Numbered from the stretch's first letter, positions 1 to 5,702 are shown. The stretch: DNA of 8,547 nucleotides from Pseudomonadota bacterium (GCA_016522385.1 JAEKFU010000061.1:1-8547), one strand, 5' to 3'. The notes: generated by a model from the letters alone, not told the origin. Program-made: numbers and translations.

Positions 1-826
1 GTGTCGGCTCAGCCAGAGTTCGCAACAGTCCGTCACGCTCCAGGGCGCGAACGATCGCATCGACTGAGTCTGTGCCACTGGCGAAGGTGCCGCGCTCGAA
101 TGCAGGACCAATCGCGCCTTGGCCCAAACCGAATTCGAAGGGATTGAAAAAGCGGGCAGTAAAGTTTTGTCCAACCTGAAATGCCACGTCCGTGTCAATG
201 CCGAACTGCTTGAGCAATTCACGCTGCAGCTCGGCGATCCTTACACGCAGCATCACCTGTTCCTTGCCGGTGATGTTGATCATCGTGACGACTTTTTTCT
301 CATCACCGGCAAATCGAGACGCTAGATCAAAAGCGGTCTTTGCCTGTGCCGCGTTGGCCGCGGTACCACCGAGGACAACATTATCTCCGACCGTGTCTAC
401 CGTGATCTGATTGCCCGGCAAGGAGCGTTGCAGCAGCTTGGACAGGCCCTTGGTGTCGTGGGAGACCTCGATGTCAAGCGACAGAATCTGACGACCGGCG
501 GCATCAAAAAAGAAGGCGTTGGTCTGGCCGACTTTTCTGGCGAACAAGTAGGCCGTCTTTTTGGTGCGGACCACCGCATCGACAACTTCTGGATTACCTA
601 TCAGCACATCATGGGTATCGGACGGCAACCGAATGACAATTGACTTGTCCAACCCAATGCGAACAAAGCGCGCATTCGACTTTGCAGCTTCGGCTGCGGA
701 CGTGATGTAGGCGAGCGCTGCAAACGCGACAGCCAGAATGAAGACGAATACGGATATCGCGCGCCTTAGTGGCCAATCCGGCTTTGCGGCCTTTTCAGTT
801 GCGTCTGTGTTCATGCTGATATTCAT
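1..826 (-). CDS. cpaC: CpaC/RcpA-type Tad pilus secretin, N-terminal part (runs off left edge)
   Basis: This gene encodes the outer-membrane secretin through which the Flp pilus leaves the cell. From the ATG at 826 the frame stays open for 275 residues to the window edge. A basic, hydrophobic N-terminus (about residues 20-47) looks like a signal peptide. A pilus N-domain follows (about 50-124, with IGNP at 76-79, VVR at 85-87, QTN at 101-103), then a BON-like region (about 127-175). The secretin core begins near 185 with KEQVMLRVRIAEL and reaches ALERDGLLRTLAEPT at the edge, a hallmark CpaC segment. A modest Shine-Dalgarno (AAGG at 837-840) supports this start; Met5 is an alternative without a clear site. 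It lies 37 nt after cpaB and is probably co-transcribed with it. Seen: open frame and motifs. Known: secretin family role. The remaining secretin core is outside the window. Confidence 0.95.
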   Translation of the reverse strand, partial: MNISMNTDATEKAAKPDWPLRRAISVFVFILAVAFAALAYITSAAEAAKSNARFVRIGLDKSIVIRLPSDTHDVLIGNPEVVDAVVRTKKTAYLFARKVGQTNAFFFDAAGRQILSLDIEVSHDTKGLSKLLQRSLPGNQITVDTVGDNVVLGGTAANAAQAKTAFDLASRFAGDEKKVVTMINITGKEQVMLRVRIAELQRELLKQFGIDTDVAFQVGQNFTARFFNPFEFGLGQGAIGPAFERGTFASGTDSVDAIVRALERDGLLRTLAEPT

Positions 827-863
827 TTTTCACTGACCTTATTCGTGGGGAACCAAACAGGGG

Positions 864-1688
864 TTATTCGGTGGTTGCTGTCTGGCGTTGAATTCCATAA
901 CGCAATACTGTGATCTCACCGCCGTTGGCGCCCTTCGCATAGCGCTTCGACAGTCGTGGACCGTCGTCGCCCAATTCGCTGCTACCATTGTCGGCCATCG
1001 AGCGCAGGGCCAATGTCAGTTGGCCGGTGGTTTCGGCAAGGGCGATGACCTCAGACTGCTTGGGATCAAGCTCCAGCGTTGCCGTGTTAATCTTGTCGTC
1101 GGAGATCTTCTCGCCTTTTTCATTGACGGCGAATGACTGGTCGATCGCCAGCACGCGTACATTCGACAAGACCGTGTCGGTGATCGTGCGGTTCGACGAA
1201 CCCGAACCGGACATCTTGCGGGTTAGCAAGACGTCAACCCGGTCGTTGGGCAAAATGAAACCGCCAGCGCCGGTTTCGACGGAAACGCGCACGGCAATCG
1301 CACGCATACCCTTTGGCAAGATGGCAGCCATGAAGCCGGACTCGCCGGGGAACACGACCTTTTTTTCGTTGAGCGGTTCACCCTGAAATATGGCGGTTCG
1401 CGCACGAGAATTCTCGAATTTTTTCATGGCGTCAGGCTTGGCCTTGCGGGATATCATGCCGCCTCTGACAATGTCCTTGGGCCATTTCTGCCATCTGACG
1501 GTAGAGCGATCGAGCAAACCACCGACGGCCACGTCTTTGGCCGCAACCAAGACGTCCACGGTTACAGTCTGATTGACTTTAACAACTTGCTTGGGTGCAG
1601 GCTTGCCGAGGAAACCCTTGGCGAGAAAAGCGGCTAGCACTGCTGCGCCGATCGCTAGTCCGAGAATTGCAATCCGGGGCGTACTCAT
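864..1688 (-). CDS. cpaB: CpaB/RcpC Flp pilus assembly protein
   Basis: This 274-residue protein is a periplasmic, membrane-anchored partner of the CpaC secretin in Tad pilus assembly. One N-terminal membrane segment (about 7-23) is followed by an SAF domain (about 43-112, with VAAKDVAVGG and WQKWP). An RcpC/CpaB domain follows (about 125-235), including GMRAIAVRVS and the family-typical GGFILPNDRVDVLLTR. The length is usual for the family. The frame is open further upstream to an ATG at 1760, but that would add a basic 24-residue tail with no ribosome site. The chosen ATG has AGGA nine bases upstream and places the membrane segment at the N-terminus. The gene sits between cpaA (133 nt gap) and cpaC (37 nt gap), the usual Tad order. 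Its 133-nt leader could hold its own promoter, but none is convincing. Confidence 0.95.
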   Translation of the reverse strand: MSTPRIAILGLAIGAAVLAAFLAKGFLGKPAPKQVVKVNQTVTVDVLVAAKDVAVGGLLDRSTVRWQKWPKDIVRGGMISRKAKPDAMKKFENSRARTAIFQGEPLNEKKVVFPGESGFMAAILPKGMRAIAVRVSVETGAGGFILPNDRVDVLLTRKMSGSGSSNRTITDTVLSNVRVLAIDQSFAVNEKGEKISDDKINTATLELDPKQSEVIALAETTGQLTLALRSMADNGSSELGDDGPRLSKRYAKGANGGEITVLRYGIQRQTATTE

Positions 1689-1697
1689 TCGAAATCG

Positions 1698-1701
1698 TCC
1701 T
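1698..1701 (-). promoter_or_regulatory. Ribosome-binding site of cpaB
   Basis: AGGA on the minus strand, nine bases before the ATG at 1688. It decides between this start and the in-frame ATG at 1760, which has no comparable site and would put a charged tail before the membrane anchor. Confidence 0.6.
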
Positions 1702-1821
1702 GACTTACGTTGACCTTGGCAGCCGCCTTGCGGCGTGCTTCGCCTCAATTTGCGGGTCAATGGTCAAATTAAGGTTAACTGGTGCTGATAATTGGGAATA
1801 AAATTGACACGATTTGGCGAT

Positions 1822-2334
1822 CTAGATCATCGACTTGATCCACCAAGTCTCCGAAAACGAGAGAATTCCGCCAATTGCGATTGCCACACCATAAGGAATT
1901 TTGACTTCCTTGTTGAACAGGCCGCGCAGCCAAACGCCACCACGCATGTCATGTTCATGCCCTATTCTGCGCCAAAGTATGGCGATCAGGGCCAGTGCAC
2001 CGCCCGCGAGGGCAGTGTAGATTAGGAATGGTACAAGCGCTGACCAGCCGATCCACAACGAACAGGCGGCAAGCATCTTTGCATCTCCTCCACCGAACTG
2101 AATGGCGAAAAACAGCGTGATGCCTGCGACCAGCAACAGGCCGCCGGCGGCGAGATGCCATTTGAGTACGTCAAAGGGCATGCCAGCGACAAAGACCATA
2201 ACCACAAACGCAACGATCAGCGCACCATTCAGCCAGTTGGGAATCCGCATCGTCAAGAAGTCGCCGATACCGGCCGCAACACAAAGAATGGGAAAGACCG
2301 TCAGAACGAGCAGTCCGGATAGAGTAGTGGGCAT
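1822..2334 (-). CDS. cpaA: CpaA/TadV prepilin peptidase (A24 family)
   Basis: This is an integral inner-membrane aspartic peptidase that removes the leader of Flp pilin and of TadE-type pseudopilins. The 170-residue product is the short form without the N-terminal methyltransferase domain, which is typical of Tad systems. The two catalytic aspartates are visible: Asp25 in GIGDF, followed by the RIPNWLNG segment, and Asp84 in FGGGDAKM. About five hydrophobic segments are present (roughly 5-22, 37-52, 60-78, 88-118, 150-166). The ATG at 2334 is preferred because AAGGG (2345-2349) lies ten bases upstream. An in-frame ATG at 2382 would add a Cys-rich, hydrophilic 16-residue tail with a weak site. 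It is the first gene after the flp terminator and heads the cpaA-cpaB-cpaC series. Both substrate types, Flp and TadE-like, are in this window. Confidence 0.95.
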   Translation of the reverse strand: MPTTLSGLLVLTVFPILCVAAGIGDFLTMRIPNWLNGALIVAFVVMVFVAGMPFDVLKWHLAAGGLLLVAGITLFFAIQFGGGDAKMLAACSLWIGWSALVPFLIYTALAGGALALIAILWRRIGHEHDMRGGVWLRGLFNKEVKIPYGVAIAIGGILSFSETWWIKSMI

Positions 2335-2562
2335 GGCACAGCAACCCTTGCACTGGTTGATGACCGAACATCGTCGGCCCATGGACGTGATCCAAAGATG
2401 CGCGATCAGCGTCGCGAATCATGCTTGAATGCATTCAGTTGACGGACGAATCACGCGCCAGATTGAATCAATCCGGACCGGTCGCGCGCCAACAAATACA
2501 CGGGGCAACCTCTCACGCGCGTCGTAAATTCCCGGTTAATCGCAGAAGACCAATCGAGAACG

Positions 2563-2590
2563 ACGATACAGCGTACAATACAATTATCAA
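2563..2590 (-). promoter_or_regulatory. Candidate sigma70-type promoter for cpaA
   Basis: On the minus strand, TTGATA (2590-2585, five of six to consensus) is separated by 16 bases from TATCGT (2568-2563, four of six). It lies just downstream of the flp terminator in the direction of transcription, where a separate cpaA promoter would be needed if termination is efficient. Such matches occur by chance in AT-rich DNA. Confidence 0.25.
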
Positions 2591-2613
2591 GGAATGGAAA
2601 TTTGGGGCCACTT

Positions 2614-2647
2614 AAAAAGACACAGCCGCCGGTTGAACCGGCGGCTG
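2614..2647 (-). terminator. Rho-independent terminator after flp
   Basis: A perfect 12-bp inverted repeat (2623-2634 with 2636-2647; arm CAGCCGCCGGTT on the plus strand) surrounds a single central base, so the real loop would be 3-5 nt. On the minus strand it is followed by TGTC and a run of five T (2618-2614). The orientation fits termination of flp transcripts 75 nt past its stop codon. It separates the abundant pilin message from cpaA and the assembly genes, although partial read-through is possible. Confidence 0.88.
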
Positions 2648-2675
2648 CGGAGCCTCCCTGAATAATTCTTCAAGC

Positions 2676-2702
2676 AACGGGTACAGGCTCAAGCGACCCG
2701 TT
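2676..2702 (-). repeat. Inverted repeat in flp 3' UTR
   Basis: AACGGGT (2676-2682) and ACCCGTT (2696-2702) form a perfect 7-bp stem with a 13-nt loop, between the flp stop codon and its terminator. It has no T-tract, so it is not a second terminator. An mRNA-stabilising hairpin is possible but unproven. Confidence 0.4.
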
Positions 2703-2721
2703 ACGTTTCGGAATGCTATGA

Positions 2722-2880
2722 TTACATAGCGCCCGAGATCGTGGTGAACGTCGCATCCAGCGCGCTCTCAACTGCCGGCATAACAGCGACCAGAACCAGG
2801 CCGGTAGCAGCAGCGATCAGGCCATATTCAATGGCGGTCGCACCAGATTCGTCTTTCATAAAACGTACGAGCTTGCTCAT
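2722..2880 (-). CDS. flp: Flp-type major pilin
   Basis: This 52-residue prepilin forms the pilus fibre. The leader MSKLVRFMKDESG ends in Gly13. Cleavage there leaves ATAIEYGLIAAATG, with Glu at +5 and Tyr at +6 of the mature protein, the defining Flp motif. The hydrophobic helix runs over about 14-36, and a short tail ends in TTISGAM. Mature length would be 39 residues, normal for Flp. A strong Shine-Dalgarno (AAGGAG, 2888-2893) lies seven bases before the ATG. The gene is transcribed away from the AT-rich spacer as the first gene of the minus arm, with its own terminator, consistent with higher expression than the assembly genes. The peptidase that would process it, CpaA, is next door. Confidence 0.96.
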   Translation of the reverse strand: MSKLVRFMKDESGATAIEYGLIAAATGLVLVAVMPAVESALDATFTTISGAM

Positions 2881-3242
2881 TTATACTCTCCTTGACTAAC
2901 TCGTTAGACAGCATCAGGTTCCATTGATGATCCGCACCGAAATGCGTTTCAGAACCAATGCTCACCCTAAACTGGCCGTCTTAAAATCAAGTGAACAAGA
3001 TAGAGACAATGCGCGTGTTTATCCGAGTCGCTAGATCGTGGTTACCAATTTACTGTCAAATGAATATTCTGATTAATACTTAAGAAATACATGGATCAAT
3101 AATCAATACAAAAATCTTGAATCGAAAATTCAAAATAACTTTGATAGTACACTTCAAATGAATCTACTACTTTCTGCAAACCCTGTCCTATCCTACACCT
3201 CAAAGACGTCTCAAATGATCGGCGGCTGGCCAGCGGGAGCCC

Positions 3243-3257
3243 TTGATCATCGATCAA
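3243..3257. repeat. Inverted repeat TTGATC-N3-GATCAA
   Basis: TTGATCATCGATCAA is a 6-bp perfect inverted repeat around three bases, 175 bp upstream of the N-domain gene. It resembles the FNR/CRP-family box TTGAT-N4-ATCAA but has five bases between the half-sites instead of four, so an FNR assignment is weak. It may be an operator for another dimeric regulator. Confidence 0.35.
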
Positions 3258-3418
3258 AAACTAGGCTGCGGTCGTCAAGCAGCCCCATGGCGATCCAGCA
3301 GTCGCTAAAAAGATTATGAACTGTGTAAGGCTTCATTCACCAATTTGGGTTCAAATGCGAGCAATATCAACGAAAGTGGCCCGCTCGCGTCGATGAGGCA
3401 GGGCCTTTGGTACTCAAC

Positions 3419-3424
3419 GGAGGA
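3419..3424 (+). promoter_or_regulatory. Ribosome-binding site deciding the start of the N-domain gene
   Basis: GGAGGA lies seven bases before the ATG at 3432. It selects that codon over an in-frame start at 3345, which would bury the signal peptide behind a 29-residue hydrophilic extension. Confidence 0.8.
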
Positions 3425-3431
3425 TTACCAG

Positions 3432-3932
3432 ATGAAAGCGCCCAAAGCACGGACCGCGGCCACAAGGCTCAAAATGGCCTGCTCAGTGATACCCGCCGCC
3501 ATTGTGGCAACGACACTGTTTACAACGCCGGTGTTGGCGGAAAACTCCATCACCGTTGCGGCTGACCGGGCAAAGATTGTCAGCATATCCGGAGAACCGG
3601 CGGCGGTTATCATTGGGAATCCTACCTTCGCCGATGTCACGGTACGCTCGGGACAGATCATCATTCATGGACGGCACTTCGGTTCAACCAATTTGCTGAT
3701 TCTGGACGACAATGGGGATCAGATCGGCAATTTCGAGCTGCATGTGATGCAGAAAGCTTCACCATCGGTTGTCGTCTATAAAGCGGGCCGACGTGAATCC
3801 TACAGCTGCGTGCCGAACTGTGAGGTTACGCTGTCGGTTGGCGACACCCCGGACTATTTCGACAAGGTCGTGCAGGCACAGATCACCGGCAAGACGGCGA
3901 CAGCCACAGCGGCAGCCAAACTGGCAGAGTAA
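3432..3932 (+). CDS. Stand-alone secretin N-domain pilus assembly protein
   Basis: This 166-residue protein has a signal peptide (basic n-region, hydrophobic core about 15-33, likely cleavage after VLA36). One pilus N-domain of the T2SS/T3SS_pil_N type follows (about 38-108). Its IGNP (61-64), VR (71-72), GSTN (84-87) and DDNGDQI (92-98) match the same landmarks, at nearly the same spacing, in the CpaC N-domain encoded at the left of this window. No BON or secretin core follows. Instead a tail of about 58 residues contains SCVPNC (Cys126-X3-Cys130) and ends in an Ala/Thr-rich stretch. Proteins of this shape are known beside Tad pilin genes in Rhizobiales, but their exact role is not established. 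A periplasmic accessory to the CpaC channel is my inference. The gene is monocistronic, with a strong ribosome site and its own terminator. Confidence 0.9.
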   Translation: MKAPKARTAATRLKMACSVIPAAIVATTLFTTPVLAENSITVAADRAKIVSISGEPAAVIIGNPTFADVTVRSGQIIIHGRHFGSTNLLILDDNGDQIGNFELHVMQKASPSVVVYKAGRRESYSCVPNCEVTLSVGDTPDYFDKVVQAQITGKTATATAAAKLAE

Positions 3933-3953
3933 TTTTCAGTTTCATTATCTAGC

Positions 3954-3985
3954 AAAGGGGTGTCGAAGGGCGTCGGCACCCCTTT
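3954..3985 (+). terminator. Intrinsic terminator after the N-domain gene
   Basis: AAAGGGGTGTCGA (3954-3966) pairs with TCGGCACCCCTTT (3973-3985): 13 bp with one G-U pair and a 6-nt loop. It begins 21 nt after the stop codon. The T residues of the tail overlap the descending arm (TTTT, 3983-3986), so the classic U-tract is short, but stem strength and position support termination. Confidence 0.78.
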
Positions 3986-4158
3986 TGCTGTCGCCATGTT
4001 GCGCAGTCAGGCTGGTCTTACGTTGCTACCGTCCTTCAAGCGGAAACAGATCGTCAACGCCTAACTACCAAACAATCAAGCCTAATCCCTATAATTAAAT
4101 TGAATTCAACGTCCAACGAAAATTTGGGCGGAATTGACCAATTGAGATACTTGCTTTG

Positions 4159-4187
4159 CTGACGATTAGAATAAAATTTTAGATAAT
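4159..4187 (+). promoter_or_regulatory. Candidate promoter for the TadE-like operon
   Basis: CTGACG (4159-4164, four of six to the -35 consensus) is 17 bases from GATAAT (4182-4187, five of six to the -10). A rival -10, TAAAAT (4172-4177), sits only 15 bases after TTGCTT (4151-4156). A promoter is expected here because a terminator lies upstream. The implied leader is about 140 nt. Confidence 0.3.
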
Positions 4188-4296
4188 TCTTATTTAGATG
4201 TTTCACATAATTGCAACACATATTTGGTATTACATGAAAAATATGATGTCGACCAAGAGCGCCAGTCCGGCTACTCAGCTATCGACAGACTCAAAT

Positions 4297-4314
4297 TGGG
4301 CGAAATTCCGCCCA
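4297..4314 (+). repeat. Small hairpin in the leader of the TadE-like gene
   Basis: TGGGCG (4297-4302) and CGCCCA (4309-4314) form a 6-bp GC-rich stem with loop AAATTC. It ends nine bases before the Shine-Dalgarno sequence GGGAG (4323-4327), so it could affect ribosome access. It is short enough to be coincidental. Confidence 0.3.
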
Positions 4315-4336
4315 CTATTATCGGGAGTGCAAGTCC

Positions 4337-4891
4337 ATGTGGCAAGCTGCCTTCAACCGCAGGCTTCGGTTTATCAAACGATACAATAAGTCGGAAGACG
4401 GCGCGACTGCCATCGAGTTCGCGCTCGTCGCGGCTCCCTTTTTCTATCTGCTCATGGCGATTTTCGAAACCGGTCTGATGCTGTTTTCAGAGTATGTCAT
4501 CGAAAACGGTACCGCCGATGCAGCTCGCTTGATCCGCACCGGTCAGGTACAGGAACAAGGTATGAGCCAAGCAGATTTCAAGGCGCAGGTCTGCGGGGGG
4601 CTGGCATCGTTCTTGGACTGCAACAGCAGACTATATGTCGATGTGCGTTCGTTCTCCGACTTCGATAGCATCACCTCGACAAGCGCAATTGATGGTGATG
4701 GCGAGCTGACCCCGGAGGTCACTTCCGGAGCGAGCTATGATCCCGGTGACGAGCTCGAGGTAGTGGTCGTACGTGTCTACTACGATTGGAAACTGTTCAC
4801 ACCCGGCATCAGCAAACTGGCGGACCTGGCAAACGGCCGACGCCTTTTGACTGCCGGCGCGGCGTTCCGCAACGAGCCGTTCGGCTCATAA
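4337..4891 (+). CDS. TadE-like minor pseudopilin
   Basis: This 184-residue membrane-anchored pseudopilin belongs to the Tad system. A basic cytoplasmic leader ends at Gly22, and cleavage would give ATAIEFALVAAPFFYLL, with Glu27 at +5, the TadE signature recognised by the CpaA-type peptidase. The single membrane helix spans about 26-50. The exported remainder includes the TadE-typical stretch after the helix (ENGTADAARLIRTGQVQ) and two cysteines (Cys86, Cys95), ending in GAAFRNEPFGS. GGGAG (4323-4327) lies nine bases before the ATG. It is followed after 31 nt by the second TadE-like gene, almost certainly in one transcript. Family known; the specific paralogue name (TadE versus TadF) is not resolved, so no symbol is given. 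Confidence 0.92.
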   Translation: MWQAAFNRRLRFIKRYNKSEDGATAIEFALVAAPFFYLLMAIFETGLMLFSEYVIENGTADAARLIRTGQVQEQGMSQADFKAQVCGGLASFLDCNSRLYVDVRSFSDFDSITSTSAIDGDGELTPEVTSGASYDPGDELEVVVVRVYYDWKLFTPGISKLADLANGRRLLTAGAAFRNEPFGS

Positions 4892-4922
4892 AACAATTCT
4901 GCAAGGCTTTTGAGGAAACACC

Positions 4923-5525
4923 ATGTTGAAGACCCTCACCCACTCCGTCGGGCAATTCGCTTTGAATACCAAGGCCAAGTTGACCACCAAGGCCCACCGT
5001 TTCAGGGATGACATTCGGGGAATGGCCGCTATCGAGATGGCGTTTATTTTTCCGGTCATGCTGGTGTTGTATTTCGGATTGGTCGACATAACCAACTTGC
5101 TGTCCGCCAACCGGCGGGTCACACTAACTTCGAGCACCATTGCCGATCTGGTCACGCAAGCTGCGGGCACTGTCACCGATGCTGACCTGGAAGGCTTTTT
5201 CAATGCCGCATCACCGATTATGGACCCGTTCCCCGCAGCTGCCATCGGGCTTGAACTGTTCGCATATGAGTTGGACAGCGAAGGAAACGCGGACCAGACG
5301 TGGGAAAAGAGAAATGGCGGAAACAATTGTGGCGCAACTCCTACGGCAACTACGGAAATGATCGCGCTCATGCAGGCCGGTACCGGCCTGGTCGTTGCCC
5401 GGGTGTGTTATACGTGGCAACCGCTGGCAGGCTACGTGATCGGGTCCGACCCGGTAACGGTGGAAGACAAGATGATCCTTAGACCACGCCAATCTGCCAA
5501 CATCGAATGCTCGGACTGCCCGTAA
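4923..5525 (+). CDS. Second TadE/TadG-like pseudopilin
   Basis: This 200-residue protein has a long basic leader ending at Gly33, then MAAIEMAFIFPVMLVLYFGL. Glu38 is +5 after the predicted cleavage, followed by one membrane helix (about 35-57). The exported part of about 140 residues contains four cysteines (136, 162, 196, 199), the last two in a C-terminal CSDCP. It is far shorter than TadG proteins that carry a von Willebrand A domain, and no MIDAS motif is visible, so it is better viewed as a TadE/TadF-type minor pseudopilin. GAGG (4912-4915) is seven bases before the ATG. It is the last gene of the plus arm, and a terminator follows. Processing by the neighbouring CpaA and a role in pilus initiation are inferred from the family. 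Confidence 0.9.
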   Translation: MLKTLTHSVGQFALNTKAKLTTKAHRFRDDIRGMAAIEMAFIFPVMLVLYFGLVDITNLLSANRRVTLTSSTIADLVTQAAGTVTDADLEGFFNAASPIMDPFPAAAIGLELFAYELDSEGNADQTWEKRNGGNNCGATPTATTEMIALMQAGTGLVVARVCYTWQPLAGYVIGSDPVTVEDKMILRPRQSANIECSDCP

Positions 5526-5556
5526 GCCGGACGTTTGAAGTCACAAATCATCGCTC

Positions 5557-5588
5557 AAGCGGCTCCGGGCAATACCGGGGCCGCTTTT
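5557..5588 (+). terminator. Intrinsic terminator closing the TadE-like operon
   Basis: AAGCGGCTCCGG (5557-5568) pairs with CCGGGGCCGCTT (5575-5586): 12 bp with one G-U pair and a 6-nt loop. It is followed by two further T and then C. It lies 31 nt after the second TadE-like stop codon and marks the right border of the pilus locus. Confidence 0.82.
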
Positions 5589-5638
5589 CCTGTGGGGGCA
5601 TACCTGACCAAGCGAGCGCATCGGTCACATGTCAGACT

Positions 5639-5653
5639 GGTTTAAACCGGTTT
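5639..5653. promoter_or_regulatory. Overlapping palindromes upstream of the MFS gene
   Basis: GGTTTAAACC (5639-5648) and AAACCGGTTT (5644-5653) are both perfect 10-bp palindromes sharing five bases, 50 bp before the MFS start. This arrangement could be an operator for a dimeric repressor. No regulator gene is adjacent in view. Confidence 0.3.
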
Positions 5654-5702
5654 GATCGTAGGCTAAGGTCGCCATGAACCTCCCCACGATCCGAGCCTGT
5701 TT

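Larger units (their letters stand above)
2335..2721. other. Intergenic region between flp and cpaA
   Basis: This 387-bp gap holds the flp terminator (2614-2647), an additional 3'-UTR inverted repeat (2676-2702) and a weak candidate promoter for cpaA (2563-2590). That promoter would give cpaA a leader of about 220 nt. A 64-codon plus-strand open frame (2421-2615) is present but has no family resemblance or ribosome site, and I do not call it a gene. Confidence 0.6.
2881..3431. other. Divergent AT-rich intergenic regulatory region
   Basis: This 551-bp spacer separates flp (-) from the N-domain protein (+) and must carry both promoters. Positions 3061-3180 are strikingly AT-rich (roughly three quarters A+T by eye). 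They include a tandem heptamer ATCAATA (3095-3108) and TTAATACTTAA (3073-3083). On the minus strand a perfect TTGACA occurs at 3060-3055 without a good -10 partner, and a near-match to a CtrA box lies at 2981-2995. An inverted repeat is at 3243-3257. I see no convincing open frame or RNA gene in it. Confidence 0.6.
3933..4336. other. Intergenic region before the TadE-like genes
   Basis: This 404-bp spacer holds the N-domain gene terminator (3954-3985), a near-match to a CtrA box (4095-4109), a candidate promoter (4159-4187) and a small hairpin just before the tadE ribosome site (4297-4314). An imperfect direct repeat centred on GGGCG (4119-4135 and 4291-4307) is also seen. Short open frames near 4198 and 4224 run into the tadE-like gene in other frames and lack ribosome sites. 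Confidence 0.6.

Noticed and set aside
988..1386. 132-codon plus-strand open frame opposite cpaB
   Set aside because: It is a complement of the well-supported cpaB frame, with no ribosome site or domain.
1689..1760. Extended cpaB start at 1760
   Set aside because: It adds a basic tail before the membrane anchor. The ATG at 1688 has a ribosome site and fits the family length.
2421..2615. Small plus-strand open frame in the flp-cpaA gap
   Set aside because: The 64 codons have no recognisable motif and no Shine-Dalgarno, and the frame ends inside the flp terminator region.
3345..3431. Upstream in-frame start giving a 195-residue N-domain protein
   Set aside because: It would place 29 hydrophilic residues before a normal signal peptide. 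The strong GGAGGA at 3419-3424 marks 3432 instead.
4198..4478. Two short plus-strand open frames starting near 4198 and 4224
   Set aside because: Both run into the TadE-like gene in other frames and lack ribosome sites; the second begins with TTG. The leader sequence explains them.
4886..5371. 161-codon minus-strand open frame opposite the second TadE-like gene
   Set aside because: It is antisense to a gene with a clear prepilin motif and strong ribosome site. It has no recognisable features of its own.
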